Below, piece after piece: positions 31,670-40,405 of a stretch of DNA of 46,078 nt. A program made the translations under genes and the position numbers. The stretch spans positions 1 through 46,078 of the forward strand of contig JAHLLK010000044.1 of assembly GCA_020444165.1 (NCBI GenBank). The letters run 5' to 3'. This DNA is from Deltaproteobacteria bacterium (GTDB taxonomy: Bacteria; Desulfobacterota; Desulfarculia; Desulfarculales; Desulfarculaceae). The stretch's first letter is position 1, and every line of letters begins with the position of its first letter. Under the pieces are notes generated by a model. That model did not search any database, was not told the origin of the DNA, and saw only the letters and a list, made by a program, of their open reading frames with translations.

Positions 31670-33547
31670 TCATAAGGCCAACCAACCCCAGGTCATGACG
31701 CCCAAGAGCGCCGCCAGGGCCGCCAGAAACATCAGAAGGTACAGGGATATCCGTCCGCTGGCCGCCTGGGCCAAAATCTGGGAGAGGCCGCCCAGGCCCT
31801 CCCCCAGGGAGAGGAATCCCCGGTCCAGGATGCCCTCGTCCAGACGCCGCCAGAGGAAATCCGCCGCGGCCCGGTAGGGGCGGGCCACCACGGTGGTGTA
31901 GAAATGGTCCAGGTAAAAGGCCTGGGCCAGGGTCTCGCGCCAGGCCGAGGCCCGCGGCCCGCCCGAGAAATGCCGGAACAGGCGGAAGGCCAGCCACAGG
32001 GCGGCCAGCACCCCGGCCGCGCTGCCCAGGGCCAAGAGCCAGGCCACGGTGGCCGGCGCGCCCAGGTCCACCTTGGCTCCGGGAACCGCGGCCAGGAAAC
32101 GGGCCAGCCAATTCTTGCCCGGCCCCAGGGGCAGGTTCAACACTCCGTCCACCAGGGCCAGGAAAGCCAGGGGCCACATGGCCCACACCATCACCCGGGG
32201 CAGCGGCTTGAGATCACCGGCCACCCGGCCTTCCTCCCGCGAGCCAAAGGCGATGAGGTAGGCGCGGAAGGTGTAGACCGGGGTCAAGAGCGCCGCCGCG
32301 AAGCCCGCGGCCCAGCAGAGGTGATAGGCCAGGCCCGGGGCGGTAAGCGCGGCCAGCAGGATGCGGTCCTTGCTGAAATAGCCGCCCACCATGGGGAAGG
32401 CGGAAAGGGCCAGGGCGCCGATGAGGAACTGGGTCCCCACCTGGGGCAGGAGACGGTGGAGGTTGCCCATCTTGTAGATGTTGTGCTCCTCCTCCAGGGC
32501 CTGGATCACGTACCCCGCGGTCAAGAAGAGCAGCGACTTGAAAAAGGCGTGGGAGAACAGGTGGAACATGGCGGACACGATGTCCGCGGCCCCGACGGCC
32601 AGGAACATGTAGCCCACCTGGCTGATGGTGGAGTAGGCCAGGATGCGCTTCAGGTCGTCCTGGGCCAGGGCGGCCAGGGCGGCCCACAGGGCGGTCACCG
32701 CGCCTACCCCGGCCAGGAACATGAGCATCGGGGGGCTGGCCTGCAACACCGGGAAGAGGCGGATGAGCAGGTACACCCCGGCGGTGACCATGGTGGCCGC
32801 GTGGATCAGGGCCGAGACCGGCGAAGGCCCGGCCATGGCGTCGGGCAGCCACACACTGAGCGGCAACTGGGCCGACTTGCCCGCCGCGGTCCAGAACAAC
32901 AGGAACCCCAACAGGGTGGCCGCCCCCAGGCTCAAGGTCGGCGCCGCGGCGTCGATCTTGGTCAGGGAGAAGCTGCCGAACCACACGAAGCAGAGCGCGA
33001 TGAACACCCCAAAGGCGATGTCCCCCAGCCGGGTGACCAGGAAGGCCTTGCGGCCCGCCGCGGCAAAGACCGGGTTGGTGTACCAGAAGCCGATGAGGGC
33101 ATAGGAGCAGAAGCCCACCCCTTCCCAGCCCAGGTAGACAAAGGCCAGGTTGTCCGCCACCACGATGACCAGCATGGCGAAGACGAACAGGTTCAAATAG
33201 GCGAAGTAGCGCACCAAGCCGGGGTCTTCCCGCATGAACCCCGCGGAATAGATATGGATGATGCTGGCCACGAAGGTGACCATCAGGGCCATGAGCGCGG
33301 CCAGGCTGTCGTAGTGCACGTCCAGGGCCGCGTGGAAGGAGCCGGCCCGGATCCAGGACCAGTAGGTGAAGTCAAACACCCGGCCGCCCCCCGTGGCCAA
33401 GGCCGCGGCCGCGGCCACCAGGGCCACCAGCACCGCACCACAGGCCACGCCGGCCACCACCCGCCGGGGCACCAGACGCCCCACCAGGGCCGAGAAGGCC
33501 GCGCCGCCCAAGGGCGCCAGGAGCATGACCAGGATCAGGGTCCGCAT
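31670..33547 (-). CDS. nuoL: NADH-quinone oxidoreductase subunit L (antiporter-like)
   Basis: A 625-residue membrane protein with about 16 helices, the distal pump of complex I. Conserved: FVYLGWEGVGFCSYALIGFW with its glutamate, PLSVWLPDAMAGPSPVSALI with the conserved His-loop region, and DDLKRILAYSTISQVGYMFL. The C-terminal hydrophilic and lateral-helix region is present. The start is the ATG four bases after the nuoK stop; an upstream in-frame ATG would run into nuoK. Confidence 0.95.
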   Translation of the reverse strand: MRTLILVMLLAPLGGAAFSALVGRLVPRRVVAGVACGAVLVALVAAAAALATGGGRVFDFTYWSWIRAGSFHAALDVHYDSLAALMALMVTFVASIIHIYSAGFMREDPGLVRYFAYLNLFVFAMLVIVVADNLAFVYLGWEGVGFCSYALIGFWYTNPVFAAAGRKAFLVTRLGDIAFGVFIALCFVWFGSFSLTKIDAAAPTLSLGAATLLGFLLFWTAAGKSAQLPLSVWLPDAMAGPSPVSALIHAATMVTAGVYLLIRLFPVLQASPPMLMFLAGVGAVTALWAALAALAQDDLKRILAYSTISQVGYMFLAVGAADIVSAMFHLFSHAFFKSLLFLTAGYVIQALEEEHNIYKMGNLHRLLPQVGTQFLIGALALSAFPMVGGYFSKDRILLAALTAPGLAYHLCWAAGFAAALLTPVYTFRAYLIAFGSREEGRVAGDLKPLPRVMVWAMWPLAFLALVDGVLNLPLGPGKNWLARFLAAVPGAKVDLGAPATVAWLLALGSAAGVLAALWLAFRLFRHFSGGPRASAWRETLAQAFYLDHFYTTVVARPYRAAADFLWRRLDEGILDRGFLSLGEGLGGLSQILAQAASGRISLYLLMFLAALAALLGVMTWGWLAL

Positions 33548-33551
33548 GAGG

Positions 33552-33857
33552 CTAATTCCCCAAAAGCCGGAAGTCATCGGGGTCCAAGCTCCGCCGCCGC
33601 CGGTGGGCCCGCACCGCCAGGGCCAGCCCCACCGCCACCTCGGCCGCCGCCACGGACAGCACAAAGAGCACCAGGGCCTGACCCTCCAGGTTTTGCCAGT
33701 ACAAGGAGCCGGCCACCAGGGCCAGCCCCGCCGCGTTGAGCATCACCTCCACCCCGATGATGATCATGAATAGATTGCGCCGGGCCGCCACACAGGCCAG
33801 GCCCGTGAGGAACAACAGGGCGGCCAGGAGCAGCACGTGTCCCAAAGGCACGATCAT
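33552..33857 (-). CDS. nuoK: NADH-quinone oxidoreductase subunit K
   Basis: A 101-residue, three-helix membrane subunit, the normal length. The conserved glutamates are in IIIGVEVMLNAAGL and in SVAAAEVAVGLAL. Start ATG follows GGAGG by seven to eight bases and overlaps the nuoJ stop (ATGA). It couples the quinone site to the pump chain. Confidence 0.95.
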   Translation of the reverse strand: MIVPLGHVLLLAALLFLTGLACVAARRNLFMIIIGVEVMLNAAGLALVAGSLYWQNLEGQALVLFVLSVAAAEVAVGLALAVRAHRRRRSLDPDDFRLLGN

Positions 33858-34378
33858 CGGGCGCCCTCCTCTCCCCCGCCGCCTTCGCCGCCTTCGCCGC
33901 GCTCGGCCCGGCCCAGGTACCAGGCGCCGGCCAGGGCCGCGAACAACAAGAAGGAGACCACTTCCACCGGCAGCCAGTACTTGTCGAACACGTAGCGCCC
34001 GAACTCGGCCGGCGAACTCATGGCCAGGGGCAGCGGCTTCCCGGCCAGGGGGTCCAGGTAGAGCAGCACGGCCATCAGGACGAACAGGGCGCCGGCCAGG
34101 GCCGCGGCGGGCAGCCACACCGCCGGCCGGCGGGCCGCGGGCACGGCCAGGGTCAGCACGATGAACACAAAGAGCACCATGATGCCCCCGGCGTAGATGA
34201 TCACCTCCAAAGCGGCCAAAAGGGGCGCGCCCAGGAGGTAGAACAACAGCGCCGTACCCACGAAGGAGATGGCCAATTGCACCGCCGCGTGCACCAGGTT
34301 CTGCCGGGTCACGGCCAACAGGGTGGCCAAGAGCACCACCGCGGCCAATCCGTAGAATATGAGACCTGGCATGGTCAT
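33854..34378 (-). CDS. nuoJ: NADH-quinone oxidoreductase subunit J
   Basis: A 174-residue, five-helix membrane subunit; LLAALEVIIYAGGIMVLFVF is the conserved third helix. The C-terminal GGEGG-rich tail looks disordered. An alternative ATG lies two codons in. The gene is the first after the structured repeat that splits the operon, so its translation depends on read-through of that element. Ribosome site is weak. Confidence 0.93.
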   Translation of the reverse strand: MTMPGLIFYGLAAVVLLATLLAVTRQNLVHAAVQLAISFVGTALLFYLLGAPLLAALEVIIYAGGIMVLFVFIVLTLAVPAARRPAVWLPAAALAGALFVLMAVLLYLDPLAGKPLPLAMSSPAEFGRYVFDKYWLPVEVVSFLLFAALAGAWYLGRAERGEGGEGGGGEEGAR

Positions 34379-34404
34379 TGGTTCAGGTGCTCCCTATTGT
34401 GATG

Positions 34405-34553
34405 TTGAAAAAGGCTGTCCTAGCCTTGTTCAACCAAACATGGCAAAAGCGTGGTTTTGCCATGTTTGGCAAATAGCTTGCTTTTTCAAAGCTGCGCTAT
34501 TTGGCGCGCCGTCCGTGGCGCGCCTAGCAGGCTGTTATCCAACAGCCTGCTAG
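34405..34553. repeat. Multi-stem intergenic repeat, copy 2 (short form)
   Basis: A 149-base element homologous to 518-706, in the same orientation. Stems in order: TTGAAAAAGGCT/AGCCTTGTTCAA; a perfect 15-bp stem CCAAACATGGCAAAA/TTTTGCCATGTTTGG with loop GCGTGG; CAAATAGC/GCTATTTG enclosing GCTTT/AAAGC; GGCGCGCC/GGCGCGCC with loop GTCCGT; and a perfect 13-bp CTAGCAGGCTGTT/AACAGCCTGCTAG. It fills the space between nuoI and nuoJ. Confidence 0.9.
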
Positions 34554-34562
34554 ACCTCCCCC

Positions 34563-35144
34563 TCAAGGAAGGTTGCTCAACAGGTCCACTGGCTCGTCCT
34601 CGTGCAGATGCGAGCCCTTTTCCCCGCCGGTGGTGACCCCGGCGTGGCGGTAGAAGTTGTAGTCCGGATGCTTGCCGCCGCCCTCGATCAAGAGATCCTC
34701 CTTCTCGACCACCAGGGACAACCACTCGTAGGAGCACAGCTCGAAGTCGCTGGTGAGCTGGATGGCCAGGGTGGGGCAGGCTTCCTCACACAGGCCGCAG
34801 AAGATGCAGCGGGCGAAGTTGATGCGGAACCAGCGGGCCCAGCGGCGGCCGTCGGCCCGCTCCTCGCTCTGCATGGAGATGCAGTCCACCGGGCAGGCGG
34901 CCGAGCAGAGGTAGCAGGCCACGCAACGCTCCTCGCCGTCGGGGTCCCGGGTGAGCACGATGCGGGCCCGGCTGCGGGCCGGCAGCTGGCGCTTGACCTC
35001 GGGGTACTCGATGGTCATGGGCCGGCGGAACAGGTGCCGCAGGGTCAACAGCAGGCCCTCGGCGATGCCCCAGGCCTGGCGGAAGCCCTCCTTGACCTCC
35101 TGGGCCCAGCCCGGCTCCCGCTTTTCCGGCTGCCTGCCCATCAT
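34563..35144 (-). CDS. nuoI: NADH-quinone oxidoreductase subunit I
   Basis: A 193-residue peripheral subunit with two 4Fe-4S ferredoxin motifs, [15 protein letters not shown] and [16 protein letters not shown], which carry clusters N6a and N6b. Starts with ATGATG whose first ATG overlaps the nuoH stop (ATGA); I use the first. An amphipathic N-terminal helix precedes the clusters, as usual. Confidence 0.94.
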   Translation of the reverse strand: MMGRQPEKREPGWAQEVKEGFRQAWGIAEGLLLTLRHLFRRPMTIEYPEVKRQLPARSRARIVLTRDPDGEERCVACYLCSAACPVDCISMQSEERADGRRWARWFRINFARCIFCGLCEEACPTLAIQLTSDFELCSYEWLSLVVEKEDLLIEGGGKHPDYNFYRHAGVTTGGEKGSHLHEDEPVDLLSNLP

Positions 35145-36130
35145 CCCACCACCACGAAACCGGCCGTGATCACCAGGTTCACCAGGGCCAGGGGGGTCAG
35201 CACCTTCCAGCACAGGCCCATGAGCTGGTCCCAGCGGAGCCGGGGCAGGGTCCCCCGCACCCAGATCATGAAGAACACCACGGCGAAGACCTTGAGCAGG
35301 AACCACAACGGCGCCGGCAGCCAGGGGCCGTGCCAGCCCCCCAGGAAGAACACGGTGACCAGGGCCCCCAGCACGATCATGTTCACGTACTCTCCCAGGA
35401 AGTAGAGGCCGAAGCGGAGGCCGCTGTATTCGGTGTGGAACCCGGCCATCAGTTCATTCTCGGCCTCGGGCAGGTCAAAGGGTATGCGCTTGGCCTCGGC
35501 AAAGGCGGCCAAAAGGAAGATGACAAAGGCCACCGGCTGGGTGAGGGCAAAGGGCAGCCCGCTCTGAGCGTCCACGATCTCCCGCAAATTGAAGGAACCG
35601 GCCAGGAGGATCACCGGGGCCAGGGCGAGCCCCAACGGCAGCTCGTAGCTGATCATCTGGGCCGCGGCGCGGAGCCCGCCCAACAGGCTGTACTTGGAGT
35701 TGCTGGCCCAACCGCCCAAGGCCACGCCGTAGACCCCCAGGGAGGAAAAGGCCAGTACGTACAGCGCGCCCACGTTGAGGTCCAACACCACCAGCGGCAC
35801 CGGCCGCCCGAACAGGACCAGGGGCGGTCCCCAGGGCACCACCGCCGCGATGACAAAGGCGGTGAGCGCGGTGACCGCCGGGGCCAGGAGGAACAGGACC
35901 CGGTCCGCCCCCCGGGGCACGAGATCCTCCTTGGTCAGGAGCTTGACGATGTCGGCCAGGGGTTGCAGCACCCCGTGCCAGCCGGCCCGGTTGGGCCCCA
36001 GGCGGATCTGCAGGCGGGCCAGGAGCTTGCGCTCGGCCAAGACCAGATAGGCCGCGATGAGCAGAAGCCCCACCACGCTGGCCACCAGTTTCGCCAGGAG
36101 CAGCGCCAGGCCCAGGAGCCACATGGCCAT
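35141..36130 (-). CDS. nuoH: NADH-quinone oxidoreductase subunit H
   Basis: A 329-residue, eight-helix membrane subunit forming the floor of the quinone chamber. Visible: [19 protein letters not shown], the [11 protein letters not shown] loop, [20 protein letters not shown] and [27 protein letters not shown] lies six bases before the ATG. Overlaps nuoI and starts three bases after nuoG. Confidence 0.95.
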   Translation of the reverse strand: MAMWLLGLALLLAKLVASVVGLLLIAAYLVLAERKLLARLQIRLGPNRAGWHGVLQPLADIVKLLTKEDLVPRGADRVLFLLAPAVTALTAFVIAAVVPWGPPLVLFGRPVPLVVLDLNVGALYVLAFSSLGVYGVALGGWASNSKYSLLGGLRAAAQMISYELPLGLALAPVILLAGSFNLREIVDAQSGLPFALTQPVAFVIFLLAAFAEAKRIPFDLPEAENELMAGFHTEYSGLRFGLYFLGEYVNMIVLGALVTVFFLGGWHGPWLPAPLWFLLKVFAVVFFMIWVRGTLPRLRWDQLMGLCWKVLTPLALVNLVITAGFVVVG

Positions 36131-36132
36131 GG

Positions 36133-38556
36133 CTACACCTCCCTCTGGGGCTGCAGGGCGGTCAGCGCCAGCCGCGTGCAGCGGGCCGGGCACAACTGCC
36201 AGGCCGTGGTCGGCGGATTGGCCAGGACCACCGTGCGGCGGTGCATGTCGCCGCCCACGCGCCACGGCACCACCAATTCGCCCCCGGCCAGGTCCAGGCG
36301 CACCCGGTCGTCCGGGGCCAGGCCCAGCTCCCCAACCAGCCCGGGGGAAAGCCACAGGGCCACGTCCGCCGGGTCCGGCCCGGGGGCCAGGATCGGCGAG
36401 TAGCCGGCCAATTCATCACCAGGCAGGAACCCGGGCTGCAGGATGAGGTCCAGCTCGCCCTCGCCCGGCGGCGGGGGCGGGGCCGCCGCTGCGGGCGGCA
36501 ATTCCCCGCCCGGCAGGGGCAGGACCCGCTGCCCCGGGACTAGGGGCAGGCCGTTCGGCCGGCGGGAGGCCAGCCAGGCCCAGCCGTCCGGCCGGGGCTC
36601 CCGCTCGCCCACCGGGGCCAGGATGGCGGCCAGTTCGTCCAGGAGCGAAGCCGCGGGCCAGGGCTCGCCGCCCGGGGTGCGCTCCGGGAAGACGTGGGCC
36701 GGGTGGGACCCGCCGCCCATTTGGGCCAGGGGGGCGCCCGGCGCCATGACCGGGGCCGCGAATTGCAGCCGGCCCTCCTGGTTCACCAGGCTGGCCCCCG
36801 GCGCCTCGAAAAGGTTGGTGGTGGGCAGGAAAACCGAGGCCTCGGCCGTCAGGGAGGTGGGCACATGGTCCAATACCACCAGCAACGGCACCAGGGCCAC
36901 GGCCCGAGCCCAGCGGTACTGGTCCGGCCGCTCCCGCAGGGGATCGGCCTCCACCACCAGGAGCGCCTTGACCCGCCCCGCCTCCAGGTCGGCCAGCAGA
37001 TCGCCGGCCGCGGGCTCGTCCGGCGCGGCCAACACCGCGCCCAGGGCGTTGGCCCGGGGCAGAGCGTAGAACAGGCCCGCCGCTTGGCCGGCCGCCCGCC
37101 GGGCCAGGGCCAGGGCCGCGGCCTGGGCCGGGAGCCCCGGGCAGGCCAAATCCGTGCCACAGACCACCACGGGCCTCGAGCTCTGGGCCAGGCCGGTGGC
37201 CAAGTCCTGGAGCTGAGCGCCCGTCTCGCCGGGCGGGTCGCCCTGGCCCCCGCCGGCCAGCCAGGCCAGGGCCGCGGTCAGCTCGCCCCAGGCCAGGGGC
37301 AGGCGCGCGGCCGGGAAAGGCAGGTCCAGGGGCCGGGGGTCCAGGCAGGCCACCCGGGCCCCGGCCCGCCAGGCCTGGCGCAGGGCGAGGGCCAGCATGG
37401 GAGCCTCGGCCAGGGGGTTCACGCCCACGGTGACGATGAAATCAGCCTGGGCCAGCTCACTCAGGGACACGGCCAAATCCGGGGTGAGGCCCCGGGCCGC
37501 TTCGTGCACCTGCCGGGCCGTGGTGGCTTCGGCGAAGAAGCGGGGCGGGGGCCAGCCCTGTTCCTGGCAGAGCCGGGCCAGGGCCAGCTGGGCCTCCAGG
37601 CTCAGGCGGCCGGAACCCAGCCCGGCTACCGCCCCGGGGCCCTGTTCTTCCGTGACTTGGGTCAGGCGCGCCGCGGCCGCGGCCAGGGCCGCGGAAACCT
37701 CGGACGCGTGGCCGTCCACCGCGGCCTGCCGGGGGCGGGCGGGATGCTGGGCAAAGCCGTAGCCATAGCGGCCCCGGTCGCAGATGAAGTACCCGTTCAC
37801 CGCTGGCTCGGGCCGGGCCTCCAGCCGGGCCACCTGGCGGTAGCGGGCGTTCACCGTGATCGCGCAGCCCAACGAGCAATGGGGGCACACCGACTCCGCG
37901 CGCACAAAGTCCCAGAGCCGGCCCAGATAGCGGGAGGGCTTGTCCGTGTACACCCCGGTGGGGCAGAGATCGATGATGTTGCCGGCAAAGGGGCTGGCCA
38001 GGCGGCCGGGCTCCTGGCGGCCGAACCAGGTGCGGCGGCCGATCTGCAGGGCCCCCAGGTCACGGCCCCCGGCGAATTCCTGGTAGAAACGGCGGCAGCG
38101 CCAGCAGTGGATGCAGCGGTTCATCTCGTGGGCCACAAACGGCCCCAGGTCCTGGTCGTGGTAGGTGCGCTTCAGGCCGTGGTAACGCCGCCGGCCGTGG
38201 CCCCCGGACACGGTCATGTCCTGCAACAGGCACTGGCCGCCCTCGTCGCACACCGGGCAGTCGTGGGGGTGGTTGGCCATGAGCCACTCGATGATGTAGC
38301 GCCGGAACTCCTGGGCCTCGGGATGGTCGGTGGAGACCACCATGCCGTCCCTGGCCTCGCTCATGCAACTCATCTCCAGGCCCTTCTTGGGCCCGTCCAG
38401 GAACATCACCGCGCACAGACGGCAAGCGCCCACCGCGCCCAGGGCCTCGTGATAGCAGAAGCGGGGGATGTAGATGCCCAGGCGCTCCGCCGCCTGGATC
38501 ACCTTGGTCCCCGCGGGCACTTCGATGGCCCGGTTGTCGATGGTCAGCCGAGGCAT
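36133..38556 (-). CDS. nuoG: NADH-quinone oxidoreductase subunit G
   Basis: An 807-residue iron-sulfur subunit. The N-terminal 2Fe-2S domain has FCYHEALGAVGACRLCAV; the cluster N4 region has HPHDCPVCDEGGQCLLQD; the N5 region has CIHCWRCRRF; CPHCSLGC (about residue 224) is the pattern of the N7-type site present in only some bacteria. The C-terminal half is a molybdopterin-oxidoreductase-like fold without catalytic role, alanine/proline-rich here. Starts 14 bases after the nuoF stop; longer upstream frame lacks support. Confidence 0.94.
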   Translation of the reverse strand: MPRLTIDNRAIEVPAGTKVIQAAERLGIYIPRFCYHEALGAVGACRLCAVMFLDGPKKGLEMSCMSEARDGMVVSTDHPEAQEFRRYIIEWLMANHPHDCPVCDEGGQCLLQDMTVSGGHGRRRYHGLKRTYHDQDLGPFVAHEMNRCIHCWRCRRFYQEFAGGRDLGALQIGRRTWFGRQEPGRLASPFAGNIIDLCPTGVYTDKPSRYLGRLWDFVRAESVCPHCSLGCAITVNARYRQVARLEARPEPAVNGYFICDRGRYGYGFAQHPARPRQAAVDGHASEVSAALAAAAARLTQVTEEQGPGAVAGLGSGRLSLEAQLALARLCQEQGWPPPRFFAEATTARQVHEAARGLTPDLAVSLSELAQADFIVTVGVNPLAEAPMLALALRQAWRAGARVACLDPRPLDLPFPAARLPLAWGELTAALAWLAGGGQGDPPGETGAQLQDLATGLAQSSRPVVVCGTDLACPGLPAQAAALALARRAAGQAAGLFYALPRANALGAVLAAPDEPAAGDLLADLEAGRVKALLVVEADPLRERPDQYRWARAVALVPLLVVLDHVPTSLTAEASVFLPTTNLFEAPGASLVNQEGRLQFAAPVMAPGAPLAQMGGGSHPAHVFPERTPGGEPWPAASLLDELAAILAPVGEREPRPDGWAWLASRRPNGLPLVPGQRVLPLPGGELPPAAAAPPPPPGEGELDLILQPGFLPGDELAGYSPILAPGPDPADVALWLSPGLVGELGLAPDDRVRLDLAGGELVVPWRVGGDMHRRTVVLANPPTTAWQLCPARCTRLALTALQPQREV

Positions 38557-38569
38557 GGATCCGGTCGCC

Positions 38570-39838
38570 TCACTCTCCCTTGTAAGGGCAGCACCTTTGG
38601 GACAAGTGCTCCCGTATTTCGTCTTCAAAGCCTTCCAACAGGCCCTGCACCGGCGCCGCCGCGCCCGGGGCAAAGGCGCAGTAGGATAGATCCATCTTGG
38701 CGGTCAACTCCCGCAGCTCGGTGATGCAGCTCTCGTCGGCCTCGCCCAGCTCGATCTCCAACAGGAGCTGACGCATATAGGGCAGGCCCTCCCGGCAGGG
38801 GGTGCACCAGCCGCAGGACTCCCGGGCAAAGAAGGTCAACAGGTTCAGGCAGGCCGAGACCAGGCAGGCGTTCTCGTCGAACACCACCACCGCCGCGGTG
38901 CCCAGGCGGTGGCCGATCTGGTGCAGGGGCTCGAAGTCCATGGCCACGTCCAGGTCCTTGGGGTGCAGGAACTTGGTGGAAGCTCCGCCGGTGAGGCAGG
39001 CCTTGAAATTCCGGCCGCCCTTCATGCCCCCGGCGTGCTCAAAGATGATCTCCCGCAGCGGCGTGCCGATGGGCAGCTCATAGCAATCCGGCTTTTCCAC
39101 CATGCCGCTGACCCCGTAGAGCTTGGTGCCGGCCCCGCCGGGGTGGGCGGCCAGGCCCTGGAACCACGCCGCGCCGTGGCGCACGATGTGGGGCAGGCAG
39201 GCCAGGGTCTCCACGTTGTTGACGATGGTGGGCTGGCCCCACAGGCCGTTGTCGGTCATGTGGCTCAGCTTGTCGGGCCGGGGCCGCTGGCCCTGGATGG
39301 CCGTGACCTGGGCCGAGGCCTCGCCGCAGATGTAGCGCCCCGCGCTACGGTGCACCGTGATTTCAAAGTCAAAACCGCGGCCCAGGATATTCCGGCCCAG
39401 AAAGCCGGCCTCCCGGGCCCGGGCGAATTCCCGCTCGAAAAGCTCGGCCTCCAACTCGTAGGAAGGCCGAATGAAGATCACCGACCGCTCGGCCTGGTTG
39501 GCGTAGCCGGCCAGGAGGGTGCCCTCGATGATCTGGTGGGGGTCGGCGCTCACCAAAATGCGGTCCTTGAAGGTGCCTGGCTCCATCTCGTCAGTGTTGG
39601 GGATCACGTAGCGGGGATGCGGCGCGTTCTCCCGCAGGAAGCTCCACTTGCGGCCGGCGGGGAAGCCCGCGCCGCCCCGGCCCCGGAGCCCCGAGTCCAT
39701 CACGAGCTGGGTCAACTCCCGGGGCTGGAGGGTGGTCAGGGCTTTCTCAAGCGCCTGATAGCCGCCGCTGGCCTGGTACTCCTCCAGGGTGGCGGGCCGG
39801 TCCGCGCGGCGGTTCTGCATTAAAACCAGCTCAGGCAT
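38570..39838 (-). CDS. nuoF: NADH-quinone oxidoreductase subunit F (NADH-binding)
   Basis: A 422-residue flavoprotein subunit with GRGGAGFPAGRKWSF (NADH and FMN site), the FMN segment ending YICGEASAQ and a C-terminal ESCGWCTPCREG with a later Cys in SYCAFAPG, which together bind cluster N3. The usual GEETAL and downstream EGKRGEPRLKPPFP signature is replaced by GEASAQ and QRPRPDKLSH. GEASA variants are known, but the following stretch is unusual and may tune the flavin or donor. Start ATG is two bases after the nuoE stop. Confidence 0.93.
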   Translation of the reverse strand: MPELVLMQNRRADRPATLEEYQASGGYQALEKALTTLQPRELTQLVMDSGLRGRGGAGFPAGRKWSFLRENAPHPRYVIPNTDEMEPGTFKDRILVSADPHQIIEGTLLAGYANQAERSVIFIRPSYELEAELFEREFARAREAGFLGRNILGRGFDFEITVHRSAGRYICGEASAQVTAIQGQRPRPDKLSHMTDNGLWGQPTIVNNVETLACLPHIVRHGAAWFQGLAAHPGGAGTKLYGVSGMVEKPDCYELPIGTPLREIIFEHAGGMKGGRNFKACLTGGASTKFLHPKDLDVAMDFEPLHQIGHRLGTAAVVVFDENACLVSACLNLLTFFARESCGWCTPCREGLPYMRQLLLEIELGEADESCITELRELTAKMDLSYCAFAPGAAAPVQGLLEGFEDEIREHLSQRCCPYKGE

Positions 39839-39840
39839 GA

Positions 39841-40359
39841 TCAGCGGTCTATCACCATTCCTTCCGGCTCTTGCCGGAGGGTGTCCAAAATTTCGTCCAG
39901 CTTGGCCGGGGTCAGGGGTCCGTAGGGCTTGCCGTTCACCAGCATGGCCGGGGCGTGGTCGCAAAAGCCCATGCAGGCCGCGGGCAGCACGGTGAACAGG
40001 CCGTCCGGGGTGGTGCCGCCCACCTCGATCCCCAGGCGGGTGGCGATGTAGTCCACCAGGGTCTCCTCCTCGCCCACGCAGTTCCAGCCCTCGTGGCACA
40101 TCCAGCAAACCACCCCGTCGCAAACGTGCAGCACAAAGCGGCCCACCGGCTGCCGGTAGATGAAATCGTAAAAGGTGGCCAGCTCCTCCAGCTCCAAGGG
40201 GCTCATGCCCAACAGCTCGGCCGACTCGGCCAGGCCCTCGTCGCTCAGGTAGCCATAGTGGTGCTGCACGGCGTACATCACGTCCACGGCCTTTTCCCGG
40301 GCGTGCTCCGCGGCCCGCACGTCGGCGGCCAGCGCCTGTTTCATCTCTTCGGGCAACAA
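39841..40359 (-). CDS. nuoE: NADH-quinone oxidoreductase subunit E
   Basis: A 172-residue thioredoxin-fold subunit with the four 2Fe-2S cysteines: CDGVVC and, later, CMGFC (cluster N1a). The start is taken as TTG seven bases after GGAGGGG; an ATG five codons downstream (40344) is possible but has no site of its own. The family's ATFYDFIY motif is present. An additional Cys pair (CWMCHEGWNC) near the first motif is unusual. Confidence 0.9.
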   Translation of the reverse strand: MLPEEMKQALAADVRAAEHAREKAVDVMYAVQHHYGYLSDEGLAESAELLGMSPLELEELATFYDFIYRQPVGRFVLHVCDGVVCWMCHEGWNCVGEEETLVDYIATRLGIEVGGTTPDGLFTVLPAACMGFCDHAPAMLVNGKPYGPLTPAKLDEILDTLRQEPEGMVIDR

Positions 40360-40405
40360 CTTCTTACCCCTCCGGTCCGCTGTTCTGGCGGGGGGCCCGA
40401 CCCCG

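Noticed and set aside
30115..33739. Long plus-strand open frames opposite nuoM and nuoL
   Set aside because: Gln/Gly/His-rich shadows of membrane-protein codons; no start context and no recognisable domain.
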